64,000 nt of DNA from Trachythela sp. YZ-2020 (GCA_016169945.1 JADLSH010000219.1:32501-96500), one strand, 5' to 3'. Positions 30,640 to 42,989 are shown, counted from the stretch's first letter. Translations and numbers: made by a program. Notes: generated from the sequence alone by a model not told the origin.

Positions 30640-31600
30640 GTTGTTGTTGTTGTTGTTGACCGAAAACTTCTACACCCTTGGGCCGATATGTACCAAAATT
30701 TCAGGATATGCAGAACTCGCCAAAAAGATGACCCGTGTCCCGGCGATTTTCGAAATTTGCTCAAAATTTCCCCAAATTTTTGGTCAAAGTTTTGAGCGCG
30801 TCGATTTTTATCATTTTTGTTTTTTGACCTCTGTCAATCAAACTCATACCCTTTTCTAAGGGTGGTAGGGCACACGTTGTGTAAAAATTTCGGAGCGATC
30901 GCGAAAACAGAAAGTATAAAAATCAGTTATTTTTTAATTTTCGTTGAAACGTTAAATTTGGAACTTGCAAGTCCATAATTTTCGCGAATTTACTAGGAAT
31001 CGTAAAAACCGGATATGGGACGAATCTACAGGAAATTATACAGTGAGTAGGCTTGGTTTGCACGCGCTCCTCCAAAAACTTTTCCGTGCAGGCCGAAATA
31101 AAAAATTATTGATATTTTCTGTTTTTCGCAAATTGCTCGAAAACTTTTATAGATATTCAGGTGATATTTTTTTCTAAAAATGTATCATCTATGTACAGCC
31201 GCATAAATAAGCGTGTGTTTTTTTCGATGTGCCTCTCATATTTTTTTTTACAGGCCGAAATGTGTTTTTTGACGTAAAATAGTTTTTTGAACGCCTCTAG
31301 CGTGAAAACTTTGAAACATTTTGCCACAAAATCTTCACAGTATGTGTACATTTGGGAGGGCTACAAATCACTTATGTACATAGTTTTTCTTAGCCCAACC
31401 GTTTTTTAAAGCAAAAAAACATAATTTTTTCCCGACATCGGGCGATTTCCGGGCTTTTCTTCATAAAATGAAGTTTGTGTGATGGCATAAACAATAATTA
31501 GTCTATAACATTTGCTAAAATAGCCCCCTACTGTATCAACGTTCACCCCGCCCCTCTTTTGGTGGAAATTTGCACGAACCGTTTTATAAAAGTTATCCGC
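30640..31600. repeat. Long repeat family L, copy 1
   Basis: It begins TTGTTGTTGACCGAAAACTTC after a GTT-rich lead and runs through GGTGGTAGGGCACACGTTGTG, GCTTGGTTTGCACGCGCTCC and TACTGTATCAACGTTCAC. Further copies: 34,240-35,220, 39,455-40,430 and a diverged one from 37,430. AT-rich with short frames only; no protein family recognised. Confidence 0.8.
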
Positions 31601-31645
31601 CAGCCAATTATTGACCATGCTCCAAGCAGGTAGGATGCTGTACGC

Positions 31646-31695
31646 TAGCGCCATCTACATCGGTCTGGAAGATCCATGCGATGTAGATGGCGCTA
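31646..31695. repeat. Perfect 17-bp stem-loop
   Basis: TAGCGCCATCTACATCG (31,646-31,662) pairs with its complement at 31,679-31,695 across 16 bases. No second copy was seen. Confidence 0.8.
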
Positions 31696-31849
31696 ACATC
31701 TTCCGCTGTTATGGAGAGCAGGTTTGATATGTCAGGCAGGTGGGTAGATGTGGGGTCAGGTTGGGATTGGGGGTAGGGTATGGGGGAGGGGTGCGTTGTG
31801 GTTTTGCGGAGACAGAGGGAGAGAGTCGGGGGGCCGCGAGCGCCGCCCG

Positions 31850-32620
31850 GCCGGGGCCGCCGCTAGCGCCAAACCGCCTATGCGGCGACGGTAGAAACTA
31901 CTAGCAATAGTAGCGTTTTCGTATGTGGGGGGATGGAATTTGGTGGTGTGGGCGGGTGTGCTTGGTCGGTGGGATGGGGAGGTGGCGGGTTGTACCGGGA
32001 CGGCTGATGCGGGTGGGGGTGCCGAAATAATGGGACGGATTCCTTGTTTTCCGGCTGTAAGGGGGTTAATGGGGCGTCCAATCTAAATTCCTTTCTATAT
32101 GGAATCATCAGGGTATTTATACATGGAGTAATTTCCGTGGTACTTTTTGCCCCCCCCCCCCCTGTGTTTTTCCGGAATAACTTTCGAACGGCCAAGAGGA
32201 TTCCCTTGAAACGTTTAGTACCCTCCCTTTGGACAATTTTACATGTTCTGGCGCCCCGACAAACTTCGGGTCATGTCAGGTCACTGACCTGTGACGTCAT
32301 TTCGTGACCTCTGCAGGTCCATTTTTACCGAAAAGTTGGAATATCGCAACTGAACGACAGGAAGTGGCAATCAAGACGCAAGTTGGGGTCAAACTAGGTG
32401 TCAACAGTCCACAGCCATGTGTTCCACTAAGTTCGTGACCTTTCCGAGGTCAACCGAGGTCAACTGAGGTCAATGGCCTCAGATGACCTCTGATGACCTT
32501 TTTGACCTCGGGTCGACCTAGGGGTAATTTGGGACGCTGAATTCGAATTCACCAACCATTTTACACAATTTCGCATTATTTTGTTTCATTTTTTGGCCAC
32601 CAGGGGTTCAGAGTTTTCAC
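31850..32620. repeat. Repeated segment with element-C-like part, copy 1
   Basis: It starts GCCGCTAGCGCCAAAC and contains ACTACTAGCAATAGTAGCG (a small palindrome). From about 32,161 it matches TTAA element C (CTGTGTTTTTCCGGAATAAC, CATGTCAGGTCACTGACC, GGGTAATTTGGG). A second copy is at 35,245-35,990. Confidence 0.75.
32278..32290. promoter_or_regulatory. Perfect IR1 nuclear-receptor palindrome
   Basis: AGGTCA-C-TGACCT in the element-C-like part, next to TGACGTCA. Confidence 0.5.
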
Positions 32621-32624
32621 ATTT

Positions 32625-34060
32625 TTCGATATGGAGTCATTTCCCGGGTAGTTTTTGGCGCTGATTCCGAATATGATATCAGTAAAGCGACGCGACCACC
32701 CAAAAATCACCCCTCCCCCCCTCCTAAAAATATAATTGGAAAAAATCCTGTTTTTATTAATCGCCTATTTCCTGGGTAACACTGCGCGCTGATTCCGAAT
32801 ATGACATCCGTTTGGTGACCAAACCCCCAAAAAAGCTTCCCCCACCCACCTCCACTAGGCAGCTTTCCAAACCACCACCTGTTTATACAATGAATTAGAC
32901 TACATGGTGCACGTGTTCGATGGAATGTGGTAGGGGTGGGTTGGGGGTGCTGGGGGCTTAGGGGCCGCGGGAACAGGGAGAGAGGCAGGCCCCACCTTTC
33001 AGAAGTGAGGCCCCCACTCCAGGGAATGTCGAGTGCACCCCCAGTAGTCATGGAGATTCCCAGCCGCTGAGGAGTTTTTGTAAGCTACATCCCTGGATTT
33101 CGGCCCCCCCACTTCCAGAAAAATACGTTCCCGCGCCCTGAAGTGGGTGAGCGGAGGCTATCCCAGGGAAGGAGCCTGCGAACTAACTGGGCGGATTCCT
33201 TGTATTTTCAGGCTGTAGGTACGTCAGTGTTGGGAAAACAATTCGGATGGGAGTGGCTGTTGGGGAGGAGAGTTTGGCGTGGGAAGAGGGATGGAGATGG
33301 GTAAAGAGCGTGAAACGCGAGGTGGGGTTAGGGGAGGAGGGTACGAGGAAGGGGAGCCGGTCTGCTGGGGAGTTAGCCGAACTTGAGGCTGCCGATTCTT
33401 TGTGGGTTCAAATATTTACCTGGGTGATGGAATGTTGTTTTTTGCCGAAGAGAGGATTTTCTGCTGTCCTGGGGAGGTGGGGAGATGCCGAACTTCATTG
33501 GCTACAGATTCCTTCATGTTTTCCGTCTTTGTACGCTAGGGTGGGAAAAACAGTTCAGTTTTGAATGGATGCCGGGGCAGGGATGGCAGTGGGGAGTGCC
33601 TGATTAGTTGCTCGAGGAATTGGGCGGGGTCGTTTGTGGGGGTGGGAGTACCCCTGGACGATTTCGTGCTGAGTCATTTCCGGGGTGGAGATTTTGCGCT
33701 TCAGTTCCGAATATTATATCAGTTAAGCGACGACCAGCCAAAAATTCCATCCCCCTTCTATATAAAATATGAATTTTACAATATTTCACATGTTTTGGAT
33801 GAATCGCCTATTTCTGGAAGTAACATTGCATGATTCCAAATATGCCGACGGCGTCCGTTTGGTGACCAAACCCCAAAAAGAATGTTTCCACTTATCCCTC
33901 CCCAATAACTTAACTTTCAACCCACATCCGTAACTTTTGTAAGATTGGTCTAATTCTAAATTGTTTTTGACGCCAGATTCCGAATATGACTTTATCCGTT
34001 TGGTGACCAACCCCACAAAAGATGTCGCCCCCTCCCCACTAAAGCTGGCTTTCGCCACCC
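32625..34060. repeat. Degenerate array with GATTCCGAATATGA units
   Basis: The word GATTCCGAATATGA(CATCCGTTTGGTGACC) recurs near 32,660, 32,790, 33,835 and 33,975, with GGAGTCATTTCC leads at 32,632 and 33,675. The intervening DNA is G-rich. Related units lie at 36.0-37.2 and 38.6-39.3 kb. Open frames here show no known domain. Confidence 0.65.
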
Positions 34061-34073
34061 CCCTGTTTATACA

Positions 34074-35220
34074 ATGATTGGACTACGTGGTACGTATTGC
34101 TCAGAGATCCCTATATGGGGAAACCCTCACTGTGGGAGGGTTGCGTGCAATGTACTACATGGCAAACGCGGACCCTTAAAGGCGAGCGCCGGCACTTTCG
34201 GAGCAGCCGAGCCGAAGGCCGAGGGATTCATTATTCGGTTGTTGTTCGTTGTTCGTTGTTGTTGACCGAAAACTTCTACACCCTTGGGCCGATATGTACC
34301 AAATTTTCAGGATATGCAGAACTCGCCAAAAAAGATGACCAGTGTCCCGGCGATTTTCTAAATTTGCTCAAAATTTCCCAAAATTTTGGGTCAAAGTTTT
34401 GAGCGCGTCGATTTTTCTCATTTTTGTTTTTTGACCTGTGTTAATCAAACTCATACCCTTTTCTAAGGGTGGTAGGGCACACGTTGTGTAAAAAAATTCG
34501 GAGCGATTGCGAAAACAGAAAGTATAAAAATCATTTATTTTTTAATTTTTGTTGAAACGTTAAATTTGGAAATTGCAAGTCCCTAATCTTCGCGAATTTG
34601 CTAGGAATCGTAAAAAACGGATATGGGACGAATCTACAGGAAATTATACAGTGAGTAGGCTTGGTCTGCATGCGCTCCTCCAGAAACTTTTCCGTGCAGG
34701 CCCAAATAAAAAATTCTTGATATTTTCGGTTTTTCGCAAATTGCTCGAAAACTTTTATAGATATTCAGGTGCGATTTTTTTTTCTAAAAATGTATCATCT
34801 ACAGCCGCATAAATAAGCGTGTGTTTTTTTCGATGTGCCTCTTCTTTTTTTTTACAGGCGGAAATGTGTTTTTTGACGTAAAATATTTTTTGCCTCTAGC
34901 ATTTAAGCTTTTGAAGTGTTGCCCCAAAATCTTCACGAGTATGTAACCGTACATTTGGGGAGAGGCTACAAATCACTTATGTACATAAGTTTTCTTAGCC
35001 CAACCGTTTTTAAAGCAAAAAAAAGCACCTAATTTTTCCAGAAGCATCGGGCATTTGATTTCCGGGCTTTTCTTCATAAAATGATGTTTGTGTGATGACA
35101 TCAACAATAATTAGTCTATAACATTTGCTCAAATAGTCCCCTACTGTATCAACGTTCACTCCCTCCCCTCCCAGGGTGCAAATTTGCACGAAGCGCATTA
35201 CAAACTGTTTCCTCCAGCCC
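34074..35220. repeat. CATGGCAAACGC module plus long repeat L, copy 2
   Basis: It starts with ATTGGACTACGTGGTACG and CAGAGATCCCTATATGGGG, as at 37,294. The CATGGCAAACGCGGACCC module follows, then repeat L in the same order as at 30.64 kb. It diverges by small indels throughout. Confidence 0.78.
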
Positions 35221-35244
35221 GTAATTGAACTGTGTAGCTCCAGC

Positions 35245-35990
35245 CGGCCGCTAGCGCCAAACAGCCTATGCGGCGACGCTAGAAACTACTAGCAATAGTA
35301 GCGTTTTCGTATGTGGGGGGATGGAATTTGGTGGTGTGGGCGGGTGTGCTTGGTCCAGGAAGTGGGATGGGGAGGTGGCAGAACCATGTACCGGGACGGC
35401 TGATGCGGGTGAAGTGCCGGGAAATAATGGGACGGATTCCTTGTTTTCCGGCTGTAAGGGGGTTAATGGGGCGTCCAATCCCTAATTCCTTTCGATCATC
35501 GGGGTATTTATACGGGTAATTTCTGTGCGCGCCCCACCCCTGTGTTTTTCCGGAATAACTTTCGAACGGCCGAGAGGATTCGCTTGAAACGTTTAGTACC
35601 CTCCCTTTGGACAATTTTACATGTTCTGGCGCCCCGACAAACTTCGGGTCATGTCAGGTCACTGACCTGTGACGTCATTTCTGGACCTCTGCAGGTCCAT
35701 TTTACGAAAAGTTGGAAAATCGCAAATGAACGCCAGGAAGTGGCACGCAAGATGCAAGAAGTATGGAGTCAAACTAGAGGTGTCAACAGTCCAACACCAA
35801 TGTGTTCCAACAAGTTCGTGACCAGCACTCAAAGGTCCAACCAAAAGGTCAACTTGGTCCAATGGCACTCAGATGACCTCTGAGTGACCTTTTTGGCCTC
35901 GGGTCGACCTGGGGGTAATTTGGGATGCTGAAGTCAAATTCACCAACCATTTTACACCATTTGGCATTATTTTGTTTCATTTTTTGTAGG
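35245..35990. repeat. Repeated segment with element-C-like part, copy 2
   Basis: Parallel to 31,850-32,620: same TAGCAATAGTAGCG palindrome, same GGGGTATTTATAC lead, then the C-like part with IR1 and CRE words. Small insertions interrupt several AGGTCA words around 35,820-35,900. Confidence 0.75.
35656..35668. promoter_or_regulatory. Perfect IR1 nuclear-receptor palindrome
   Basis: AGGTCA-C-TGACCT, followed at once by GTGACGTCA. Sixth exact occurrence in the window. Confidence 0.5.
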
Positions 35991-37290
35991 GTTCAAGTTT
36001 TCCGCATTTTTTGCGATATGGGTCATTTCCCGGGTAGTTTTGGCGCTGATTCCGAATATGAAGTATCAGTAAACGACACGACTACCCAAAATCACCCCCC
36101 CCTCCCTCTAAAAAATATAGTGGAAAAATCATGTTTTTATTAATCGCTATTCACCAGGTATACTGCTGATTCGAATATGACATCCGTTTGGTGACCAAAC
36201 TCCAAAAAACTTTCACCCCCACCCCCACCTCCCATAGCAACTTTCAAACCACCCTGTTTATACAGTTAGACTACGTGGTACGTGATGGAATGGTGGGTGG
36301 GATGGGGTTGGGGGGGGCGGATCCAGCCTGCCATTTTTGCCCCCCTCAGATTGGATTTTTGCCCCCATTGCCCCCCCAGGATCCGCCACTGGAAAATATC
36401 GGGAAGAGGAGTATCGAGGGCGGCGCGAACTAACTGGGCGGATTCTTTACTGTATTTTCCATCTGTAGAGTACGTCAGTGTTGGGGAAAACAATTCGGAT
36501 AGGAGGAATTGCTGTTGGGGAGAGTTTGGCGGGGGTGGGTGGGGATGCGGAATAGAGGAGGCAGCGTGGGGAGTTAAGGGGGTGGGAAGGTGAGGAAGGG
36601 GGCGGTGCTGGGGAGTTGGCCGAACTGAGGCTGCCGATTCTTTGTGGGTTCCGTATTTCGGGTGATGGAATGTTGTTTTTGCCGAAGAGGGGGATTTTCC
36701 TGTCCTGGGGGGGGGAGGTGGGAGATGCCGAACTAAGGCGGCTGATTCCTTGTGTTTTCCGTCTTTAGGTACGCTAGGGTGGGGAAAACAGTTCGGTTTT
36801 GAATGGATGCCGGGGCAGGGATGGCGGTGGGGTTGCTCGGGAATTGGGCGGGTCGTTTGGGGGGGGGGGGGGTGGGGTACCCCCTGAACAATTTCCGATA
36901 TGGAGTCATTTCCGGGGTAGATTTTGGTGCTGATTCCGAATATTATATCAGTTAAGCGACCCGACCAGCCAAAAATTCCATCCCCCCCCTCCTATAAAAT
37001 ATAATTTTACAATATTTCATGTTTTGGATGAATCGCCTATTTCCTGGGTAACATTGCGCGCTGATTCCAAATATGACGTCCGTTTGGTGACCAAACCCCC
37101 AAAAAGTGTTTCGCCCATCCCCTCCCCAATAACCAACTTTCAACCCACATCCCGTAACTTTTGTAGATTGGTCAATTTCTAGGTTGTTTTTGACGCAGAT
37201 TCCGAATATGACATCCGTTTGGTGACCAACCCCCACAAAAGATGTCGCCCCCCTCCCCACTAAGCAACTTTCATACCACCCCTGTTTATA
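35991..37290. repeat. Degenerate GATTCCGAATATGA array, second block
   Basis: Units near 36,047, 36,168, 36,925, 37,060 and 37,195 carry the same words as the 32.6-34.0 kb block, in the same order, with G-rich spacers. A mini-element with hAT-like ends is embedded at 36,316-36,391. Confidence 0.65.
36316..36391. mobile_element. Very short hAT-like remnant
   Basis: GGCGGATCCAGCC and CAGGATCCGCCACTG face each other about 75 bp apart, the ends typical of the hAT-type elements in this window. No clear target duplication was found. Confidence 0.5.
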
Positions 37291-38620
37291 CAATGATTGG
37301 ACTACGTGGTACGTATTGCTCAGAGATCCCTATATGGGGAAACCCTCACTGTGGGGGCCAATGTCTACATGGCAAACGCGGACCCTTCGGCGAGCGCCGG
37401 CACCGGGCCGAGGCCGAAGGCCGAGGTTGTAGTTGTTGTGACTGAGATTGATCTGAGGATAAAATGTCGTATATGCATGTGTAGGGGGTGAAATACAAGA
37501 AAACGTACAGTCCAAGTTTCCCGAAATTTGCCCCCATATTTCCAAAATTTGGGGAAACATTTTTTCGCGCGGAAAATTTTGTGATTTTTATGTTTCAACT
37601 TACGAAAGCTAAAACCAGACCCTTTTGAGCACTACATAGGGGACACCTGCTAAAAAAATTACAGATCGCTACGCCAATTATAAATGGCAAAAAAACGCGT
37701 TATATAATTTTCTGATTTTGAAAAAACAATCCATTGGGGGGACCCTAATCTTCGCGAATTTGCTAGGAATCATAAAAAACTGGATACGGAACGAATCTAC
37801 AGGAAATTATACAGCGCTTAGGCTTGGTCCGCTCACGCTCCTCTAAAAACTTTTCCGTCCAGGCGAAAAAAAAAATTATTGATTTTAAGTGTTTTTAGCG
37901 TTTTTCTCGAAAATTGTGCGATATTTCGGAAAACTGTTTGATGCATAAAATGCAGCTTTCCAGCGTGCATGAATCGTATGTTGATCATTTTTCAAAATTT
38001 CTTAAATTTGGCACCGAAAAACATATAAATGTGTTTTTGTGGTGAAAATTGCATTTTCAAACTCATGCGCTTGGACAATTTAATAGATACGATCTCCTAT
38101 TTTTTATACTATGTCACCCGTATCCTACCTTAAAGAAAGTTACTTATATATTTTTCGATCCCACGTTTTCAAAATCCAAAAAAGGGAATTTTAGAAACAT
38201 TTCCCTTAATATCTCAAAAACTTGATAATATACGGGGATGGAGATTCTGTCAAAAGGTGCACAATAATATGGCGCATAAATTTGATGTCTATACATTTTC
38301 TCTCCGGAGTACCGTTCTTTCGAAAACAAAAAACAAACAAGCGTGTTTCTGTGTCGCGTCGGCGCGGCTCTGGGTGTAATGCGGTACAGCACTGGGCGGC
38401 GGAGTGCAGGGGGCTGCGGTGCCGGCGCGGTCGGCTGCCAATGTAGAGGGGAGAGAGCATAGGGCAGCGGGAGCAGGCAGACGGCTGCGTGCAACGGGGT
38501 GGAAGTGTGTGCTTGGGGTGGTGTGTGGAGTTTTTGGGGGCTGGCTGAGGAGGAGGTTTGGGGGAGGTGGGCGAACTAAAGCTTTAACGCCGCGTTGGGG
38601 GTCCCCCTTGGCATTTCGAT
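37291..38620. repeat. CATGGCAAACGC module plus diverged long repeat
   Basis: After the module (37,366-37,425) the sequence resembles repeat L only in patches (AATCTTCGCGAATTTGCTAGG at 37,747, ACTTTTCCGTCCAGGC at 37,850). From about 38,250 it reads CATTTTCTCTCCGGAGTACC, also found at 42,690. The stretch 38,340-38,610 is GC-rich and otherwise unique; no gene recognised. Confidence 0.6.
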
Positions 38621-39395
38621 ATGGAGTCATTTCGGAGTAGTTTTGGGCGCTTATTCCGATTATGGTATCCGTTCAGCGACCCGACCACCCAAAAAGGCCC
38701 CCCCCCCCCTCCTAAAATATATCATTTGACAGAATGTCATGTTTTGTATGAATCACACGTTTCCTGGGTAATATTGCGCGCTGATTCCGAATATGACGCC
38801 ATCCCGTTTGGTAATAAAACCCCAAAACAATTTCGACCCCCTCCCCACTATAACCAACTTTTCACCCACCTCCCGTAACCTTTGTCGGCCGACCTGCAGA
38901 AGTTAGAGAGGAGGGAAACGGAGAACTGGCAGGAGCGAACGAACAGCTACACATCCAGCGGGATGGGTGTATTGGGAGTGGTGTATGGAGTTTTGGGAGA
39001 GGGCGGGGTTTGGGGGAGGGTGGGCGAACTAAACGCGGTGGGGGTCCACCACTACCATTTTTCGATATGCAGTCATTTCCGGGGTGGTTTTTGTAGCTGA
39101 TTCCGAATATGGTATCAGTTCAGCGACCTGACCACCCGAAAATTCTCCTAAAAATATAATAATTTGGACACTGTCATGTTTTTTTATGAACTCCTGCACG
39201 CTCTGGGTAATATTGCGCGCTTATCTCGAATATGACATCCTGCGGCACCAAACCCAATTAAAAAATTTTCTCGCCCCAATAAAACGAAACTTTAACCCAC
39301 CTGCAACCTTTGTGGCTTTGTAAATTACAGGTTTTTATCGCTGATTCCGAAGATGACACCAGTTAAGTATTGGGGGAAGGGGATTCAGACAATGT
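38621..39395. repeat. Degenerate GATTCCGAATATGA array, third block
   Basis: Units near 38,650, 38,783, 39,100, 39,225 and 39,345 are more diverged than the first two blocks. Confidence 0.6.
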
Positions 39396-39454
39396 CTACA
39401 TGGCAAGCGTGCACCCTTCGGCGGGGGCGGGACAGCCCGAGGCCGAAGGCCGAG

Positions 39455-40430
39455 GTTGTAGTTGTTGACCGGAAACTTCTGGCACCCTTAATATACTTTA
39501 AATTTTCAGGATAGCGCAGAATCATTAAAATGATTACCCGTGTCCCGGCGATTTTCGAAATTTGCTCAAAATTTCCCAAAATTTGGGGTAAATTTTTTGA
39601 GCGCGTCGATTTTTCAAATTTTTGTTTTTGAGCTGTGTCAATGAAACTCATACCCTTTTCTAAGGGTGGTAGGGGACACCTTTTGGAAAAAATTCGAAGC
39701 GATCGCGAAAATAGAAAGTATGAAAAATCATTTTTTTCTGATTTTTGTAGAAACCTTCAATTTGGAACTTGCAAGTCCCTAATGTTCGCGAATTTGCTAG
39801 GAATCGTAAAAATCCAGATACAGCACGAATATACAGGAAATTATACAGTGCTTAGGCTTGGTCTGCACGCGCTCCCCCAAAAACTTTTCCAGGCAGGCCT
39901 AAATAAAAAATTATTTATATTTTCGGTTTTTCGCAAATTGCTCGAAAACTTTTATAGATATTCTGGTCCGATTTTTTTCTAAAAATGTATCATCTACAGC
40001 CGCATAAATAAGCGCGTGTTTTTTTTTCTATGTGCCGTTCAGATTCTTTTTTACAGGCCGAAATGTGTTTTTAAAGAAAACTATTTTTTTTGAACGCCTA
40101 TAGCGGGAAAACTTTGAAACATTTTGCCCCAAAATCTTCACAGTATATGCACATTTGGGAGAGCTACAAATTACTTATGTACATATTTTTTCTTAGCCCA
40201 ACCGTTTTTTTGTAAAGCAAAAAAACTCATTTTTTCCCGATATCGGACGATTTCCGGACGTTTTTTCATAAAATTGTTTGTGTGATGGCATCAACAATAA
40301 TTAGTTTATAACATTTGCAAAAATAGCCCCCTACTGTATCAACGTTCACTCCCTCCCCTCCCATGGTGCAAATTTGCACGAAGCGCATTACAAAATGTTT
40401 CCGCCAGCCCGTAATTGAACTGTGTAGCTC
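39455..40430. repeat. Long repeat family L, copy 3
   Basis: It follows the CATGGCAAGCGTGCACCC module variant at 39,397. It contains AATTTGCTAGGAATCGTAAA, GCTTGGTCTGCACGCGCTCC and ACTGTATCAACGTTCACTCC in the same order as copies 1 and 2, and ends at GCGCATTACAAAATG. Confidence 0.78.
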
Positions 40431-40970
40431 CAGCCGGCTCGGATCTGGACTATGCTGTGGGTAGGCTGTACCGCATTGCACCTGGATCGTACCGACAAAT
40501 ATAGGCGGCGCTAGTGTCGGCCGGCGCAGCCTGGAGAAGGGTTTTGATGGCATGTGGTGAATGGAGGTTGGGGTTAAATGGGGATGGGGTGGGGTGGGGC
40601 GGGTGGGCGGGGGTACGGGGATGAGGTGGCCCAACTAATACAGCTGATATTCAGGATTCCGTATGTGGGTGATCGAATGTGGTTGGGTGGGGCAGGGGTG
40701 CTTGTTGGGAGGGAGGGTTGCTGAACTAACGGGGGCGGAATCCTGGTGTTTTCCGTCTGTATGTACGCCAGGGTTTGGAAACAATTCTGAATGGGAATGT
40801 CTGCTGGGAGGGTTGGCGGGGAGGCGGGAGGGAAAGTGGAGGGGCGTTGGGGTGGGTGCCCCTGAACATTTTATCGATATTGAGTCATTTCGTAGTGTTC
40901 GGGGTGGAGTGTTCTGAGAGGTACTGAGAAGGGGGGGGGGTGCTGATGGGGAGGGGGGGGGGGGGGTGGA
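40431..40970. other. G-rich spacer, no gene
   Basis: Mostly G-rich sequence with TGGGTGATCGAATGTGG and TTTCCGTCTGTATGTACG words shared with the 33.4 and 36.7 kb blocks. Confidence 0.5.
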
Positions 40971-40975
40971 ACATG

Positions 40976-41462
40976 CTGTTTCCGTACCAGATGGGTGCAC
41001 AAAAAGTTCAAGGCTGTCGTTTCCGTACCAGAGGGGTGCACATAAATTTCAAGGTTGCCGTTTCTGTACCAGAGTGGTGCACACAAAGTTCAAGTATGTC
41101 GTTTCCGCACCAGAGCGGTGCACAACAAGTTCAATGTTGCCGTTTCCGTACCAGAGTGGTACACAAAAAGTCCAAACCTGCCGTTTCTGTACCAGAGGGG
41201 TGTAAAAATTCCACGGGAACTACATCACATCTTTTTGATTATTTTCGACTCTTTTCGATTCTTTTCGACTCTTTTTGATTCTTTTCGACACTTTTCGATT
41301 ATTTTACACTATTTTCGAATCTTTTCGAGTTTTTTTTTCGACACTTTTCGAACCAGGTAGACTATTTTCGATTATTTTTGATTCTTTTAGACTCTTTTCG
41401 TGTTTTTCGACACATTTCCACTCTTTTTGCTTATTTTCGACTCTTTTCGATTCTTTTCGACT
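40976..41462. repeat. Composite: 42-bp array then phased T-tract array, copy 3
   Basis: GTACCAGA units span 40,976-41,205 and the TTTTCGAYT decamer array spans 41,231-41,462. They are joined by TTCCACGGGAACTACATCAC, as in the 29-kb copy. Confidence 0.85.
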
Positions 41463-41675
41463 TCCGTACCAGAGTGGTGGACAAAAAGCCCAAGGCTCTG
41501 GGGGGAGGGATGGCGGGGGAGGGGCGGGGGAGGGAATTTGGAGGGGCGTTTGGGGGTCAGGTGCCCCTGACCATTTTTTTCGATATTGAGTCATTTCCGG
41601 GTAAACTTCTGGGGTTGGATGAGAGGTACTGAGAAGGGGGAGGGTGCTGATGGGGAGGGGGTGGAACATGCTGTG

Positions 41676-42480
41676 TCCGTACCAGATGGGTGCACAAAAA
41701 GTTCAAGGCTGTCGTTTCCGTACCAGAGGGGTGCACATAAATTTCAAGGTTGCCGTTTCAGTACCAGTCGTGCACAAAAGTTCAAGTCTGTCGTTTCCGT
41801 ACCAGAGCGGTGCACAACAAGTTCAATGTTGCCGTTTCCGTACCAGATTGGTACACAAAAAGTCCAAGGCTGCCGTTTCTGCACCAGAGGGGTGTAAAAA
41901 TTCCACGGGAACTACATCACATCTTTTTGATTATTTTCGACTCTTTTCGATTCTTTTCGACTCTTTTTGATTCTTTTCGACACTTTTCGATTATTTTACA
42001 CTCTTTTCGAATATGTTCGACCCTTTTTCGATTATTTTGTTTTTTCGACACTTTTCGACTCATTTAGACTATTTTCGATTATTTTTTTTTATTTTCGACC
42101 CTTTTCGACCCTTTTCGGGTCTTTTTGACTCTTTTCGATTCTTTTCGATTCTTTTCGATTCTTTTCGTGTTTTTCGACTCATTTCCACTCTTTTTGCTTC
42201 TTTCGACTCTTTTCGATTCTTTTCGACTTCCGCACCAGAGTGGTGGACAAAAAGCCCAAGGCTTCCGTTTCTGTACTATAGGGATGTACAAAATTACTCG
42301 GGAACTACATCGCACGGGAGCTACATCCGAGCGAGAACCGGGGAAGTGGACGTCCATGCCGAGTGGTGGACAAAAGGTCAAAGGCTGCCATTTCTTTACT
42401 ATAGGGGTGTACAAAATTACTCGGGACTTCTACATCCTTGCAGGAGCTACATCCAGCCAGCACCGGGGAGTGGACGGAAC
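41676..42480. repeat. Composite: 42-bp array then phased T-tract array, copy 4
   Basis: GTACCAGA units span 41,676-41,895, the decamer array 41,923-42,229, and the CGGGAACTACATC spacer runs to 42,480. The pair of composites at 41-42.5 kb parallels the pair at 28.1-29.7 kb, so a segment of about 1.5 kb has been duplicated over 13 kb. Confidence 0.85.
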
Positions 42481-42840
42481 TAAGGCTGTGGATTCCTAGC
42501 GGTTTCCATATTTATGCCAGTGCTTTCTGGGGCAAGCCTCTCACTGGGTGGGGGGGGGGCATGCGGTCGATGTTTACATGGCAAACGCGGACCCTTCGGC
42601 GAGCGCCGGCACCGGCCCGAGGCCGAAGGCCGAGGTCTGTCCGTCTGTCTGTCTGAGGTCTGTCCACCAAAAAATTTGGTGTCTATACATTTTTCTCTCC
42701 GGGGTACCGTTCTTTCGAAAACAAAAAACAAGACAAAATCGCTACACAAAATGTATCGCAAAGCCTACAGCACAGGACTGAAAAACAGCGTATTATTATT
42801 AGTTGACGCCGCGAAGCGGCGCGAAATTTTACAATTTTGA
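42481..42840. repeat. CATGGCAAACGC module and GTCTGTCC repeats
   Basis: TTCCATATTTATGCCAGTGC and the module (42,576-42,634) match 29,735-29,871. GTCTGTCCGTCTGTCTGTC follows, then TTTTTCTCTCCGGGGTACCG as at 38.29 kb. A GCCGCGAAGCGGCGCG satellite word sits at 42,808. Confidence 0.7.
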
Positions 42841-42989
42841 CTCACAAAAAAACTGTATTTTCCCACTCTTCCACCGTGATTTGGGAGGCGCCCCACTGCG
42901 ATTTAGGGGCACCACCAACTGGCGGAGGCCTCGCCCCACCCCATAAATACGCGCCTGCTTTTCGGGGCCTGGTCTTCCTGGTGCCCAAG

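Noticed and set aside
38289..38630. GC-rich minus-strand frames near 38.2-38.6 kb
   Set aside because: No motif, several frames open, and no splice or start context; composition explains them.
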